Under the pieces are notes generated by a model. The model was not told the DNA's origin. It did no database searches and saw nothing but the letters and a program-made list of their open reading frames with translations. The translations under genes and the position numbers were made by a program. 64,000 nt of DNA from RGIG3002 sp045546775 (GTDB lineage Bacteria; Bacillota; Clostridia; Lachnospirales; Lachnospiraceae). Position 1 is the first letter of the stretch; every line of letters begins with the position of its first letter. Location: assembly GCA_045546775.1 (NCBI GenBank), contig JAZQDM010000126.1, positions 1 to 64,000 of the forward strand, given 5' to 3'. Shown one piece after another: positions 33,703 through 41,642 of this stretch.

Positions 33703-35685
33703 GTGAAAAGGAGAAAGATAAACTTCAAAAGAGCAGTATCCTATCTCTTAACTGCGTGTATGGCGGTGGGGATAGTTTTTAATGCGCCCGCGAATGTAGT
33801 AAAAGCAGAAGCGGCAACCGTAGCACCGAGTGCATACAGTTATGCGTCAAAAGCAGAACTTGCGACAAATTATGGTGTTGGAAAACCCTATGCAGCAAGA
33901 GTTGTATTTGGTAAAAATACCGGTGGAGCACCGCAGGAGTGGTTCATTTTGGGTACGGAAACAGGCAATGATATTGTTATGTTTGCAGTGACACCGATTG
34001 CTACAGGGCAGCAGTTTTATACACCAAGGACCGGGGAAGATATTTTTGATCCGTATTATGCAAGAGCATATGATCCAAACAGTGGCTGTTCGTATCAGGG
34101 CGGAACGGTGTCAACGGTATCATCTGTACATTATGGCACGAGCGATTTGCGCATTGCCCTGCAGGGATTGGCTGCAAACAATTTTGCCGCACCGGAGCAG
34201 AGTCTGATGAATATGTCGACTATTACGACTTGGGATAGGGATAATTCGTTGTACTATACTACGCAGGACATATTGTATCCATTATTTGTAGTGGGGACGG
34301 CTTTGGAGGATGCTGATGCGAGCAATGATATTATTTATGCAGGAAGTGCAAATCAAATTCAGATATTAACAAATGTGTATCCGCTTCCTGGAGAAACACC
34401 GTCTATATATTTGACTTCGCCGAGTCAGGAGAGCTTTTGGTTAAGAAGTTCTAGGGATATAGGATTTACTCAGGATTATACAGTTACTACATTTTCAAAT
34501 TATTCATATGATGATTACTCTAATGTGAATGTTGGACAGGCTGTACGTCCGGCATTTGACTTAAATTTAGCACCGGTTCTTTTTGCATCCGCGGCTCCGA
34601 CAACAGCAGGAGGTGGTGCGATTAGCCCGGTTATGGCAGGAGATGGTGTTACACCAATCAGTGCCCCAATGTATTTACGTTTGGACGGAAGCCAGTTAGT
34701 AGCTTCCACTGCATATAAACATGCGGGCAAGATTGCGGTATATCCAAAATCAGGCGAAACAGTGAACTTGGTTATTCAGGGTAATGATGGAACAAACGAC
34801 TGGTATTACAGCCAGACTGTCGGCGGAACTGATGTGGTGACAGTAGATGCTGCAACGGTTCAGACAGCTTTAACTTTACCGGATGCACCGGATTTTTCTG
34901 TATGTAAAGTTTGGATTGAGAAAGCAGATGCAGAAGGCAGACTTGCGTATGCGAAAGAAGCAGGTGTACTTACAGAAGTAAACAATATTGATGTGACAGT
35001 CAGTGCGCCGGTGGGTGGACAGGCACTTCCGACAAACGGAAGCTCTTCAACAGCCGGTGTAGCAAGCGTAGCGTTGACATGGACGACAGGTGGAAATCCT
35101 GCAGGCGCGACAGCGGAATACGAAACAGAGTATTCTGTTACGGCAGTTGCAACAATGGCAGAAGGATATGTTTTGACAGCCGGGGCAACAGGAACAATGA
35201 ACGGTGCAACGGCAGATACATTTATAGTAAATGCAGACGGAACAGCAACTTATACAAAGGCATTTCCGGCAACAGGTGAAGCTCCAAGCCAGACGCCGCC
35301 AAGTGACCCGGGAACAAATGACCCAACAACACCACCAAGTGACCCAGGAACGAATAATCCGACGATAACACCGGGTGGTCCGGAAACGAACAATCCGACA
35401 GTAGCACCTGATTCCGGTCAGGTCAATCAGGGTACAGGCGGTTTGACGATGGTACAGCCACCTCTCACAAATCAGATGAATGCGTTGTATGCACCAGTTA
35501 TGGGAACAGTGGCGCCGACAGCCAGTGTGGCACCGACAACGGGTACAGCAAACCTTGGTGAAAAAGATGAAGTGCCGGATACAGGTGATTCAAGCAACAC
35601 GATGTTGTGGCTTGCGGTCGTATTAGTCAGCGGAGGCATGGCATTGGCGTTTTCAAGAAAGAGCTCTTTAAGTGAGGAAAATTAA
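33703..35685 (+). CDS. Secreted cell-wall-anchored protein with VPDTG sorting signal
   Basis: 660 residues, GTG start 7 nt after AGGAGGG. A basic signal peptide ends near VVKAEA. The N-terminal domain (about 40-290) contains FWLRSS ... QAVRPAFDLNL, the pattern of DUF6273-like domains in Clostridia surface proteins. Strand-rich domains follow, then a Pro/Thr/Gly linker with repeats of PPSDPGTN (about 528-570). The C-terminus is VPDTGDSS (624-631), a TM helix and RKSS, an LPxTG-like sorting signal with V in place of L and D at the variable site. The next gene, overlapping by one base (TAATG), is a class B sortase, presumably dedicated to it. Confidence 0.85.
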   Translation: MKRRKINFKRAVSYLLTACMAVGIVFNAPANVVKAEAATVAPSAYSYASKAELATNYGVGKPYAARVVFGKNTGGAPQEWFILGTETGNDIVMFAVTPIATGQQFYTPRTGEDIFDPYYARAYDPNSGCSYQGGTVSTVSSVHYGTSDLRIALQGLAANNFAAPEQSLMNMSTITTWDRDNSLYYTTQDILYPLFVVGTALEDADASNDIIYAGSANQIQILTNVYPLPGETPSIYLTSPSQESFWLRSSRDIGFTQDYTVTTFSNYSYDDYSNVNVGQAVRPAFDLNLAPVLFASAAPTTAGGGAISPVMAGDGVTPISAPMYLRLDGSQLVASTAYKHAGKIAVYPKSGETVNLVIQGNDGTNDWYYSQTVGGTDVVTVDAATVQTALTLPDAPDFSVCKVWIEKADAEGRLAYAKEAGVLTEVNNIDVTVSAPVGGQALPTNGSSSTAGVASVALTWTTGGNPAGATAEYETEYSVTAVATMAEGYVLTAGATGTMNGATADTFIVNADGTATYTKAFPATGEAPSQTPPSDPGTNDPTTPPSDPGTNNPTITPGGPETNNPTVAPDSGQVNQGTGGLTMVQPPLTNQMNALYAPVMGTVAPTASVAPTTGTANLGEKDEVPDTGDSSNTMLWLAVVLVSGGMALAFSRKSSLSEEN

Positions 35686-36725
35686 TGGAACAGGAAAACA
35701 GTAAAGAAACTGTTACTGATGAGAAAAAGACAGGTGGCGGTTGCCGCCTGTCTTTTGTTTTAGAAAAGATAAAAAACATCGGTAGCAAAATAAAAAATGC
35801 AATGAAAAAAGTAATTGTAAAAATTGCTGCGACCATCATAGTAGCAGTTAAAAAAATGAATAAGCGCCAGCGCATAGCATGTATTTGCGGTGCTGTGTGT
35901 GTATTTGCACTTGTCATGTTGTGTGTGAATGTCATTTCCGGCAGGAAGGATGACCGCGCCACAAAAGAACAACAGGCATTAAAAGAAAATGCATGGAACA
36001 ATGAAACAGATGCAAACAATAATGTGCAAAATGGAAGTGCAGAAGGTGACGCCACCGGACAGGGAGATGAAACAGCCGATATGCTTGCGGCACAAAACAA
36101 CTCCTTTGGCATACTTCCGCAATACCGGGATTTGTATGAGCAAAACAGGGATTTGATTGGCTGGCTTACAATTGAGGATACTGTGATTGATTATCCGGTT
36201 ATGCAGACGCCGGGCGATGAGGAATACTATTTGTATCGTGGATTTGACAAAGAAGATAACAAAAACGGTTGCCTAATCATGGATACCGATTCCGTTGTCG
36301 GAGTTGGTACAAGGGAAGAGGATTATGCAGATGGTGAAGTACCGGGATCAAATCTTATCATTCACGGACATACGATGAAAAGTGGCGAGATGTTCGGAAA
36401 CCTGATGGAATACGAGAATGCCGATTATGGAATGGCACACAACATAATCAAATTCGACTCTCTTTACGAAGAACGGGAGTATGAGCTTATTGCTGTTTTT
36501 TATTCCCAAGTATTTTACAAAAATCAAGACGTGTTTAAATACTACAAATTTTTTCAGGCAAATACGCAGGAAGAATTTGATGACTGGTATAACAATATAA
36601 AAGCGATGTCCTTATATGACACAGGTGTCACTGCAGAACTTGGGGATGAGTTTATTACGCTTAGTTGTTGCGCGTACCATGTGGAAGACGGACGTTTTGT
36701 CGTAGTAGGTAAGCGTGTGAAATAG
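35685..36725 (+). CDS. srtB: Class B sortase
   Basis: 346 residues. A long basic cytoplasmic N-terminus (about 75 residues, unusual) is followed by one TM (about 67-86) and an extracytoplasmic sortase domain. Catalytic residues are His227 (NLIIHGHTMKSGEMF), Cys329 in TLSCC (for TLxTC) and Arg337 (GRFVVVGKR). The WLTIEDTVIDYPVMQTPGDE segment and length of the catalytic domain are class B. Such enzymes anchor proteins to peptidoglycan or pili (established). Cotranslated with the VPDTG surface protein upstream. Confidence 0.93.
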   Translation: MEQENSKETVTDEKKTGGGCRLSFVLEKIKNIGSKIKNAMKKVIVKIAATIIVAVKKMNKRQRIACICGAVCVFALVMLCVNVISGRKDDRATKEQQALKENAWNNETDANNNVQNGSAEGDATGQGDETADMLAAQNNSFGILPQYRDLYEQNRDLIGWLTIEDTVIDYPVMQTPGDEEYYLYRGFDKEDNKNGCLIMDTDSVVGVGTREEDYADGEVPGSNLIIHGHTMKSGEMFGNLMEYENADYGMAHNIIKFDSLYEEREYELIAVFYSQVFYKNQDVFKYYKFFQANTQEEFDDWYNNIKAMSLYDTGVTAELGDEFITLSCCAYHVEDGRFVVVGKRVK

Positions 36726-36749
36726 GTACATTTGCGGAGGGGTAAAAAA

Positions 36750-37712
36750 ATGAGAAGACAGTGTACGGAATATGAAAATTCTATTTTAAAACAAAGTGCC
36801 GGCAATGCGTTGGCATATCCCGGCGTGGCGATATGGCCGGAGCAGCTTCCGGGCAAAAATTTTGTGATAAATGGCGCAACGATCCTGCATTTTGAGACAA
36901 GGGATTTTCGCAATGCAAACTTGATAATTGCAGAAGATGATTTGTTTGATGAGTCGGGAAGACCGTGCAGTGCAGTGTGTATCGTATCGGCTGAACTGCA
37001 TGTTGAAATTGGTCAAAGAGTTGCTGTTGTGTATTGTGAAGACGGAACGTATGCGTTGTTTGGACTGGATGCACAGACGGTGAATATGATTCCACCGCAA
37101 CCGCCCGCATATTTTTTGGATGTGGACTGGAATAGTGCAAGAGTGCTGCCACACCCATCCGCACTCTTATTAGACAAAGAAGCAGTACCGACAACAAAGG
37201 AAGAGCGCAAACAACTGCATCGGATGTTTAACGGAACCAAAAACATGAAAGCGCGCAATATCGTTGGGGTTGTAATGGGCAGTTTTGTCATTCTCATGAT
37301 AGAAGCGCTTATATTCATTTTTCTTGGGCTGGCCTGTCTGGAAATGGAAAACGATTATGGGGAAATTTTGTTTGTTTTACTGATTATTGTACTTTTATTA
37401 GCTTGGATAACACTTACGGTTGCTTTTGCAAAAACCGTCTTCGACGGCAAGTTGCGCGGATTTCACAAGCTTTTTTACAAAAAAAGAGTGATGCTTGTAG
37501 AATACCGGGATTCTATTACGGATGGTATTGTGCTCGGACAAACGGCGCTTAGCGTGTACGAATGCGTGGACGGCGTATTTCAGACGGTGGAGTATCCGAT
37601 ACAAGGCAATCTCAAACTTTCCGACAATGCGACGTACGGAAAAGTGCTATGTAAGTACTCCAAAAAACCCGGATATAGCGCCATTGGACTTACTTATTTT
37701 GTGGAGATGTAA
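36750..37712 (+). CDS. Membrane protein of unknown family
   Basis: 320 residues from ATG 36750, 7 nt after GGAGGGG; a TTG at 36732 is in frame but unlikely. The N-terminal soluble domain of about 170 residues contains GQRVAVVYCEDGTYALFGL, a strand-loop motif. Two TM helices (about 182-205, 213-240) follow. A C-terminal cytoplasmic domain ends YSAIGLTYFVEM. It lies between the sortase and the SseB-like gene with 24- and 34-bp gaps, so probably in the same operon. Function unknown. Confidence 0.7.
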   Translation: MRRQCTEYENSILKQSAGNALAYPGVAIWPEQLPGKNFVINGATILHFETRDFRNANLIIAEDDLFDESGRPCSAVCIVSAELHVEIGQRVAVVYCEDGTYALFGLDAQTVNMIPPQPPAYFLDVDWNSARVLPHPSALLLDKEAVPTTKEERKQLHRMFNGTKNMKARNIVGVVMGSFVILMIEALIFIFLGLACLEMENDYGEILFVLLIIVLLLAWITLTVAFAKTVFDGKLRGFHKLFYKKRVMLVEYRDSITDGIVLGQTALSVYECVDGVFQTVEYPIQGNLKLSDNATYGKVLCKYSKKPGYSAIGLTYFVEM

Positions 37713-37746
37713 GGAAGAAATATTATAAAAATCAGGGAGGTATTTT

Positions 37747-39063
37747 ATGGGAAAAACATTACTCGGTGTCAGAGACAAATTTGCACTGAAAGAGAGCGAA
37801 GACCTTGTTGTAGTTGGGCTTTTGCAAGGAACGGTGCGAGTGGGTGATGCCTTGTATTTGACCAATTGCGGCGAGGACGAGGAGGAGCTTTTTTTGACAA
37901 CGGTTCTTGCTATCGAGCTTGGTCCGTCCAAACCTGCAAAAGAGGCAACCGATTGCCACGTTGCACTTCGCTTGGAAAAGGGGACACATTTCAAAATGAA
38001 AAAAGGAACCGTTGCATTTTCCAGGGAATGTACTATAGGGGAAGTGCGCGGCGAATATACGCGCACGCTCGGTGATGTGTTTGTAGCGCAAAAAAATCTG
38101 GATATCGAAGAAAAAGATTTGGAACTTTTAAGTATGGCAGATTGCGCAGAAATATGGCGTCTCTTTGTGTGGTTTAAAAGCCAGGTTGTCAAAGAGGAGA
38201 ACGAGGAAAAGAAACAGGCAGACAGGGAAAAATTGAACCGGTTGTGTGCATGCCTTTGTAAAAAGATTTTGAATGCGGAAGCGGTTTATTGTGTATTCAA
38301 CAAAAAGACCGGAGAGCCGCACATGTTTTCACAGACCGTGCGTCGTGATGACGGAAGTTACATGTGTACACCGCCGCAAATTACAATTGGGTCCAAAGCC
38401 TATGCGGATATTATGAAGCCAAAGCTGTCCGAGGAACATTATGAGATTCAAAAAATTGAGAACGGACCGGACAAAATGGGAATTTATAATTTCCTTGGCA
38501 GTACCTTTTATTTAAATGGTGCCTGCGAAGTTGCAGTAGAATCCAATCAGGCTGTGATAGCAGCAAATGCGCTTGTGCCGCCACCGGATTACAGCAATGT
38601 ACCGCTTCAAAACATACCGGTTACTAATCCGGATGTAGTGCGTTGGATGCTTCTTATAGGACAGATGGGCAAACCGGAAACCGAAGATGCAAAGACCGTC
38701 TATGGCTTGTATTATAAATTTATGTCTTTGGAGATGCCCAAGGCAAAAATGTTAATTCCGATGCAGCATGAGGGAGAAGTACCAACCCCGGACGAAAACG
38801 GAAAGGCCGTTTTGGAAAAGGGCATGAGTATGAAATTCCCGACGATGGATGGGAAAAACGGAAGACAGGCAGTGCGCATGTTTACGGACTGGAAACGTTT
38901 GCGTATGGTATATGGCGAAGAATGGGGCGGTATGGTACAGCCTGTAAACGGCATGATAGAAGTATTTGATTGTGCGATTAATGCGACACAGTATCCGGAA
39001 GCTGGCTGCTATATAAGCAAAGAAATGTATGAGGAGATGGAGAAGATGGCTTCTGCTCATTAA
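37747..39063 (+). CDS. EF-Tu-domain-2-like barrel fused to SseB-like domain
   Basis: 438 residues, cytoplasmic. The first 95 residues (FALKESEDLVVVGLLQGTVR, VGDALYL, VALRLEKGTHFKMKKG) read as a translation-factor domain-2 beta barrel without any GTPase domain. The C-terminal 150 residues (NPDVVRWMLLIG, LLIPM-like strand AKMLIPMQHE, then FPTMDGKNGRQAVRMFTDW) match the SseB N-terminal domain pattern. A Cys-containing helical middle (RLCACLCKKIL) links them. GGGAGG precedes ATG. The combination is unusual; the function is unknown. Confidence 0.65.
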   Translation: MGKTLLGVRDKFALKESEDLVVVGLLQGTVRVGDALYLTNCGEDEEELFLTTVLAIELGPSKPAKEATDCHVALRLEKGTHFKMKKGTVAFSRECTIGEVRGEYTRTLGDVFVAQKNLDIEEKDLELLSMADCAEIWRLFVWFKSQVVKEENEEKKQADREKLNRLCACLCKKILNAEAVYCVFNKKTGEPHMFSQTVRRDDGSYMCTPPQITIGSKAYADIMKPKLSEEHYEIQKIENGPDKMGIYNFLGSTFYLNGACEVAVESNQAVIAANALVPPPDYSNVPLQNIPVTNPDVVRWMLLIGQMGKPETEDAKTVYGLYYKFMSLEMPKAKMLIPMQHEGEVPTPDENGKAVLEKGMSMKFPTMDGKNGRQAVRMFTDWKRLRMVYGEEWGGMVQPVNGMIEVFDCAINATQYPEAGCYISKEMYEEMEKMASAH

Positions 39064-39120
39064 AAAAGTGATGGCAACAATGCAAACCGGCAGTACCGGG
39101 GCATGGGAGCCATCACTTTT
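39064..39120. terminator. Bidirectional terminator with inner hairpin
   Basis: AAAAGTGATGGC (39064-39075) pairs with GCCATCACTTTT (39109-39120). The loop itself folds through CCGG-cagta-CCGG (39087-39099) with TGC/GCA. Confidence 0.85.
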
Positions 39121-39133
39121 CAAATTGTCAAAA

Positions 39134-39373
39134 TTATTTTTTGATAAGTCTTACAACAAAGATAACGATGCAAGAACCAACTACACCACTGATGATGCTT
39201 CCAAGGTAACCTGCGATGGCAAAGCCAAGAAGGTTGAAGACAAATCCACCTACAACACCACCGATGATACCGAGGATGATGTTAACAAGAAGACCGTGAG
39301 AGCTTTTCATGATGTAACCTGCGACACATCCGCAAATAGCACCGATGACTAAAGAAATCAAAATCCCTACCAT
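39134..39373 (-). CDS. GlsB/YeaQ/YmgE family membrane protein
   Basis: 79 residues, three TM helices full of glycine (ISLVIGAICGCVAGYIMK, LGIIGGVVGGFVFNLLG, YLGSIISGVVGSCIVIFVV), the standard pattern of this stress-associated family. The molecular role is not established. AGGAGG lies upstream, own promoter at 39417-39445, and terminator shared with the SseB-like gene. Confidence 0.92.
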   Translation of the reverse strand: MVGILISLVIGAICGCVAGYIMKSSHGLLVNIILGIIGGVVGGFVFNLLGFAIAGYLGSIISGVVGSCIVIFVVRLIKK

Positions 39374-39416
39374 AATAATTTTCCTCCTATGTAAAATAAA
39401 ACATTTAGCAAAATTT

Positions 39417-39445
39417 ATTTTATACTAAAATACTAATTCTGTAAA
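39417..39445 (-). promoter_or_regulatory. Promoter of GlsB-type gene
   Basis: Minus-strand TTTACA (39440-39445) and TAAAAT (39417-39422), 17-bp spacer. Confidence 0.6.
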
Positions 39446-39477
39446 TGAATATAGTTTTACTTTTGTAAAAAAATGCG

Positions 39478-39506
39478 ATGACAAATCCATACATTTTTTA
39501 TACAAT
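39478..39506 (+). promoter_or_regulatory. Promoter of pyridoxamine kinase gene
   Basis: ATGACA (39478-39483) and TACAAT (39501-39506), 17-bp spacer, about 55 bp before the start. Confidence 0.55.
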
Positions 39507-39560
39507 AAAAAAAGATTTAGGAACTTAGTCAAAAGAACAACCTATCGGGGAGTGATGCGT

Positions 39561-40409
39561 ATGAAAAAAATTGCATTAATCAATGATTTGTCCGGATTTG
39601 GAAAATGTTCGTTGACAGCGGCAATTCCCGTTATTTCTGTGATGGGAATGCAGGCTTGCCCGCTCCCGACTGCCATATTGTCTGCGCAGACGGGATTTGA
39701 TCATTATTTTTCGGATGATTACACAGAAAAAATGAATACGATTACAGATGAGTGGAGCAAAATGGATGTTACGTTTGACGGCATCTATTCCGGCTTTTTG
39801 GCGGATTCTGCGCAAGTGGAAAAAGTATTTTATTTTTTGGAAAGATTCCGGAAGGAAGGCACATTTTACTTGGCGGATCCGGTGATGGGAGACCACGGAA
39901 AACCGTATCCGATGTTCAATGATGATTTTTTGGAAGGTATGAAGAAACTGACATTGAATGCTGATGTGATTACTCCCAATCTGACGGAGCTTTGTATGCT
40001 GGCAGATGTGGATTTTGACGCACTGACGGCACAGTCGGATGAGCCGGATTATTTAAAAAAGATAAAAAGTATTTGCAGAGCTTTGTTGGAAAAGGCAAAT
40101 TGTGACCAGACCATCGTCGTGACCGGTATATTGCGCAAAAAAGAAGGAACGGTTTATATCGGAAATTATGGTGTTTCTGCGAAGGAAAGTTTTTTCATCG
40201 AGAATGTCTACACAGGCACCGGGTTCTCGGGGACAGGAGACTTATTTGCATCAACGATTTGCGGTTCTTTGGTTAAAGGCCTGTCTTTGCGAAAGGCGAT
40301 GGAAAAAGCGTCTTACTTTTTGCAGGAGGCAATCGAGGAAGCATCGGAACAAAACATTCCGCCGGTACACGGTGTGAATTTTGAAAAATATTTATCACGT
40401 TTGCTTTAA
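39561..40409 (+). CDS. Pyridoxamine/pyridoxal kinase (PdxK/PdxY family)
   Basis: 282 residues from ATG 39561, 8 nt after GGGGAG; GTG 39552 and ATG 39555 are in-frame but too close to that site. Ribokinase-like fold: LINDLSGFGKCSLTAAIPV at the N-terminus, LADPVMGDHGKPYPMF, VITPNLTELCML, and the ATP/catalytic signature TGTGFSGTGDLFASTICGSL with the Asp general base. Such kinases phosphorylate B6 vitamers in salvage (established). The following gene is an ECF S-component, which fits vitamin salvage. Confidence 0.92.
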   Translation: MKKIALINDLSGFGKCSLTAAIPVISVMGMQACPLPTAILSAQTGFDHYFSDDYTEKMNTITDEWSKMDVTFDGIYSGFLADSAQVEKVFYFLERFRKEGTFYLADPVMGDHGKPYPMFNDDFLEGMKKLTLNADVITPNLTELCMLADVDFDALTAQSDEPDYLKKIKSICRALLEKANCDQTIVVTGILRKKEGTVYIGNYGVSAKESFFIENVYTGTGFSGTGDLFASTICGSLVKGLSLRKAMEKASYFLQEAIEEASEQNIPPVHGVNFEKYLSRLL

Positions 40410-40440
40410 ATGTGGCAACGCGTTACGGGAGGCTTGTATT

Positions 40441-40950
40441 ATGAAGAAGACAAAAACAATTTATTTGGCAACAACAGGCTTATTGGCGGCATTTATTACA
40501 ATTATGACAGCTTATATATGCCATATCCCGATAGGAGTAAATGGTGGATATGTGCATTTTGGAGATGCTCTCATTTATTTGGCAGCAGTATTACTTCCAA
40601 AACCATATGCCATGCTTGCGGCAGCAATCGGTGGCGGCTTGGCAGATTTGCTGACTGCACCAATGTGGGTGCCGGCTACGGTCATCATCAAGATGTTGCT
40701 TGTTTTGCCGTTTACAAATAAATCAACCAAAATCGTGACACCGCGAAACGTCCTTGCTACCGTGATAGCGTATGTTATTACCGGCGTTGGATATTTCTTG
40801 GCGGAATATATTTTGTTTGAGACATGGACGGTGCTGCTTGTGTCTTTTGCCCAAAGCTTTGTGCAGAGTTTTGGAAGTGCGATTGTGTTTGTGGCAATTG
40901 GGTTTGCATTTGACAAAGGGCACGTGAAATCAAAATTTTTTGCAGTATAA
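40441..40950 (+). CDS. ECF transporter S-component (TIGR04002-like), probable B6-related uptake
   Basis: 169 residues from ATG 40441; the frame back to 40381 overlaps the kinase. Five or six TM helices and the S-component features near the N-terminus: ATTGLLAAFITIMTAYICHI and GGYVHFGDALIYLAAVLLP, then GGGLADLLTAPMWVPAT. S-components bind a vitamin and dock to a shared ECF ATPase/T module (established). The module is not in this window. Coupling to a pyridoxamine kinase makes a pyridoxine-like or related vitamin the best guess (inference). Confidence 0.85.
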   Translation: MKKTKTIYLATTGLLAAFITIMTAYICHIPIGVNGGYVHFGDALIYLAAVLLPKPYAMLAAAIGGGLADLLTAPMWVPATVIIKMLLVLPFTNKSTKIVTPRNVLATVIAYVITGVGYFLAEYILFETWTVLLVSFAQSFVQSFGSAIVFVAIGFAFDKGHVKSKFFAV

Positions 40951-41033
40951 GACGGCGGGATATTTTTCTGCTTGTTAGCAGCCTGGCAAGCAGACGAATA
41001 TTCCCGTCGTGATTATACAGAAAGGAGGTACAT

Positions 41034-41630
41034 ATGGCGGATATTTTGTATACATATAAAAATCAAGTTTATGCGAACATTACGAATCGGTGTGATTGCA
41101 GTTGTCAGTTTTGCATCCGGTCCCACAAAGATAGTGTGGGGGAGGCAGAAAATCTTTGGTTTGAGAAGGAGCCGACCCTGGATGAAATCAAGCAGGCAAT
41201 GGATGCATTCGATTTTACAAATTATGAAGAACTTGTATTTTGCGGCTACGGTGAGCCTACGTGCGCATTGGACAATTTGCTTGCAAGTGCAGCCTATGCA
41301 AAAGAAAAATACAAAGTAAAGATTCGGTTGAATACAAATGGTCTCGGAAACCGGTATCACGGGCGCAATATTGTGCCGGAGCTTTCCAAAGTAATTGACA
41401 GTGTGTCCATTAGTTTGAATGCACCAACCGCCGAAAAATATCAGGAAGTAACAAGACCGCAATTTGAAAACGCCTTTTATGACATGTTGGAATTTGCAAC
41501 ATTATCACAAAAAGCGTTTGCGTACACACAACTTTCTATTGTGGATGTCCTTCCGGAGGACGAGATTGCACAGTGTCAAAAAATTGCGGATGACAGAGGC
41601 ATTTATTTGAGGATCCGCAAATTCTCTTAA
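41034..41630 (+). CDS. TatD-associated radical SAM protein (TIGR04038-like)
   Basis: 198 residues, short for a radical SAM enzyme. The iron-sulfur motif CDCSCQFC contains CxxxCxxC (NRCDCSCQFCIRSHKDSVG), followed by the GEPT motif in EELVFCGYGEPTCALDN, a GxIRxNTNG-like strand (IRLNTNGLGN) and SVSISLNAPTAEKYQEVTRP. This combination matches the small radical SAM proteins encoded near TatD nucleases. No tatD is adjacent. AAAGGAGG precedes the ATG. Substrate unknown. Convergent with the hybrid kinase, with no terminator visible between. Confidence 0.85.
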   Translation: MADILYTYKNQVYANITNRCDCSCQFCIRSHKDSVGEAENLWFEKEPTLDEIKQAMDAFDFTNYEELVFCGYGEPTCALDNLLASAAYAKEKYKVKIRLNTNGLGNRYHGRNIVPELSKVIDSVSISLNAPTAEKYQEVTRPQFENAFYDMLEFATLSQKAFAYTQLSIVDVLPEDEIAQCQKIADDRGIYLRIRKFS

Positions 41631-41642
41631 AGGTTTAAAGCA

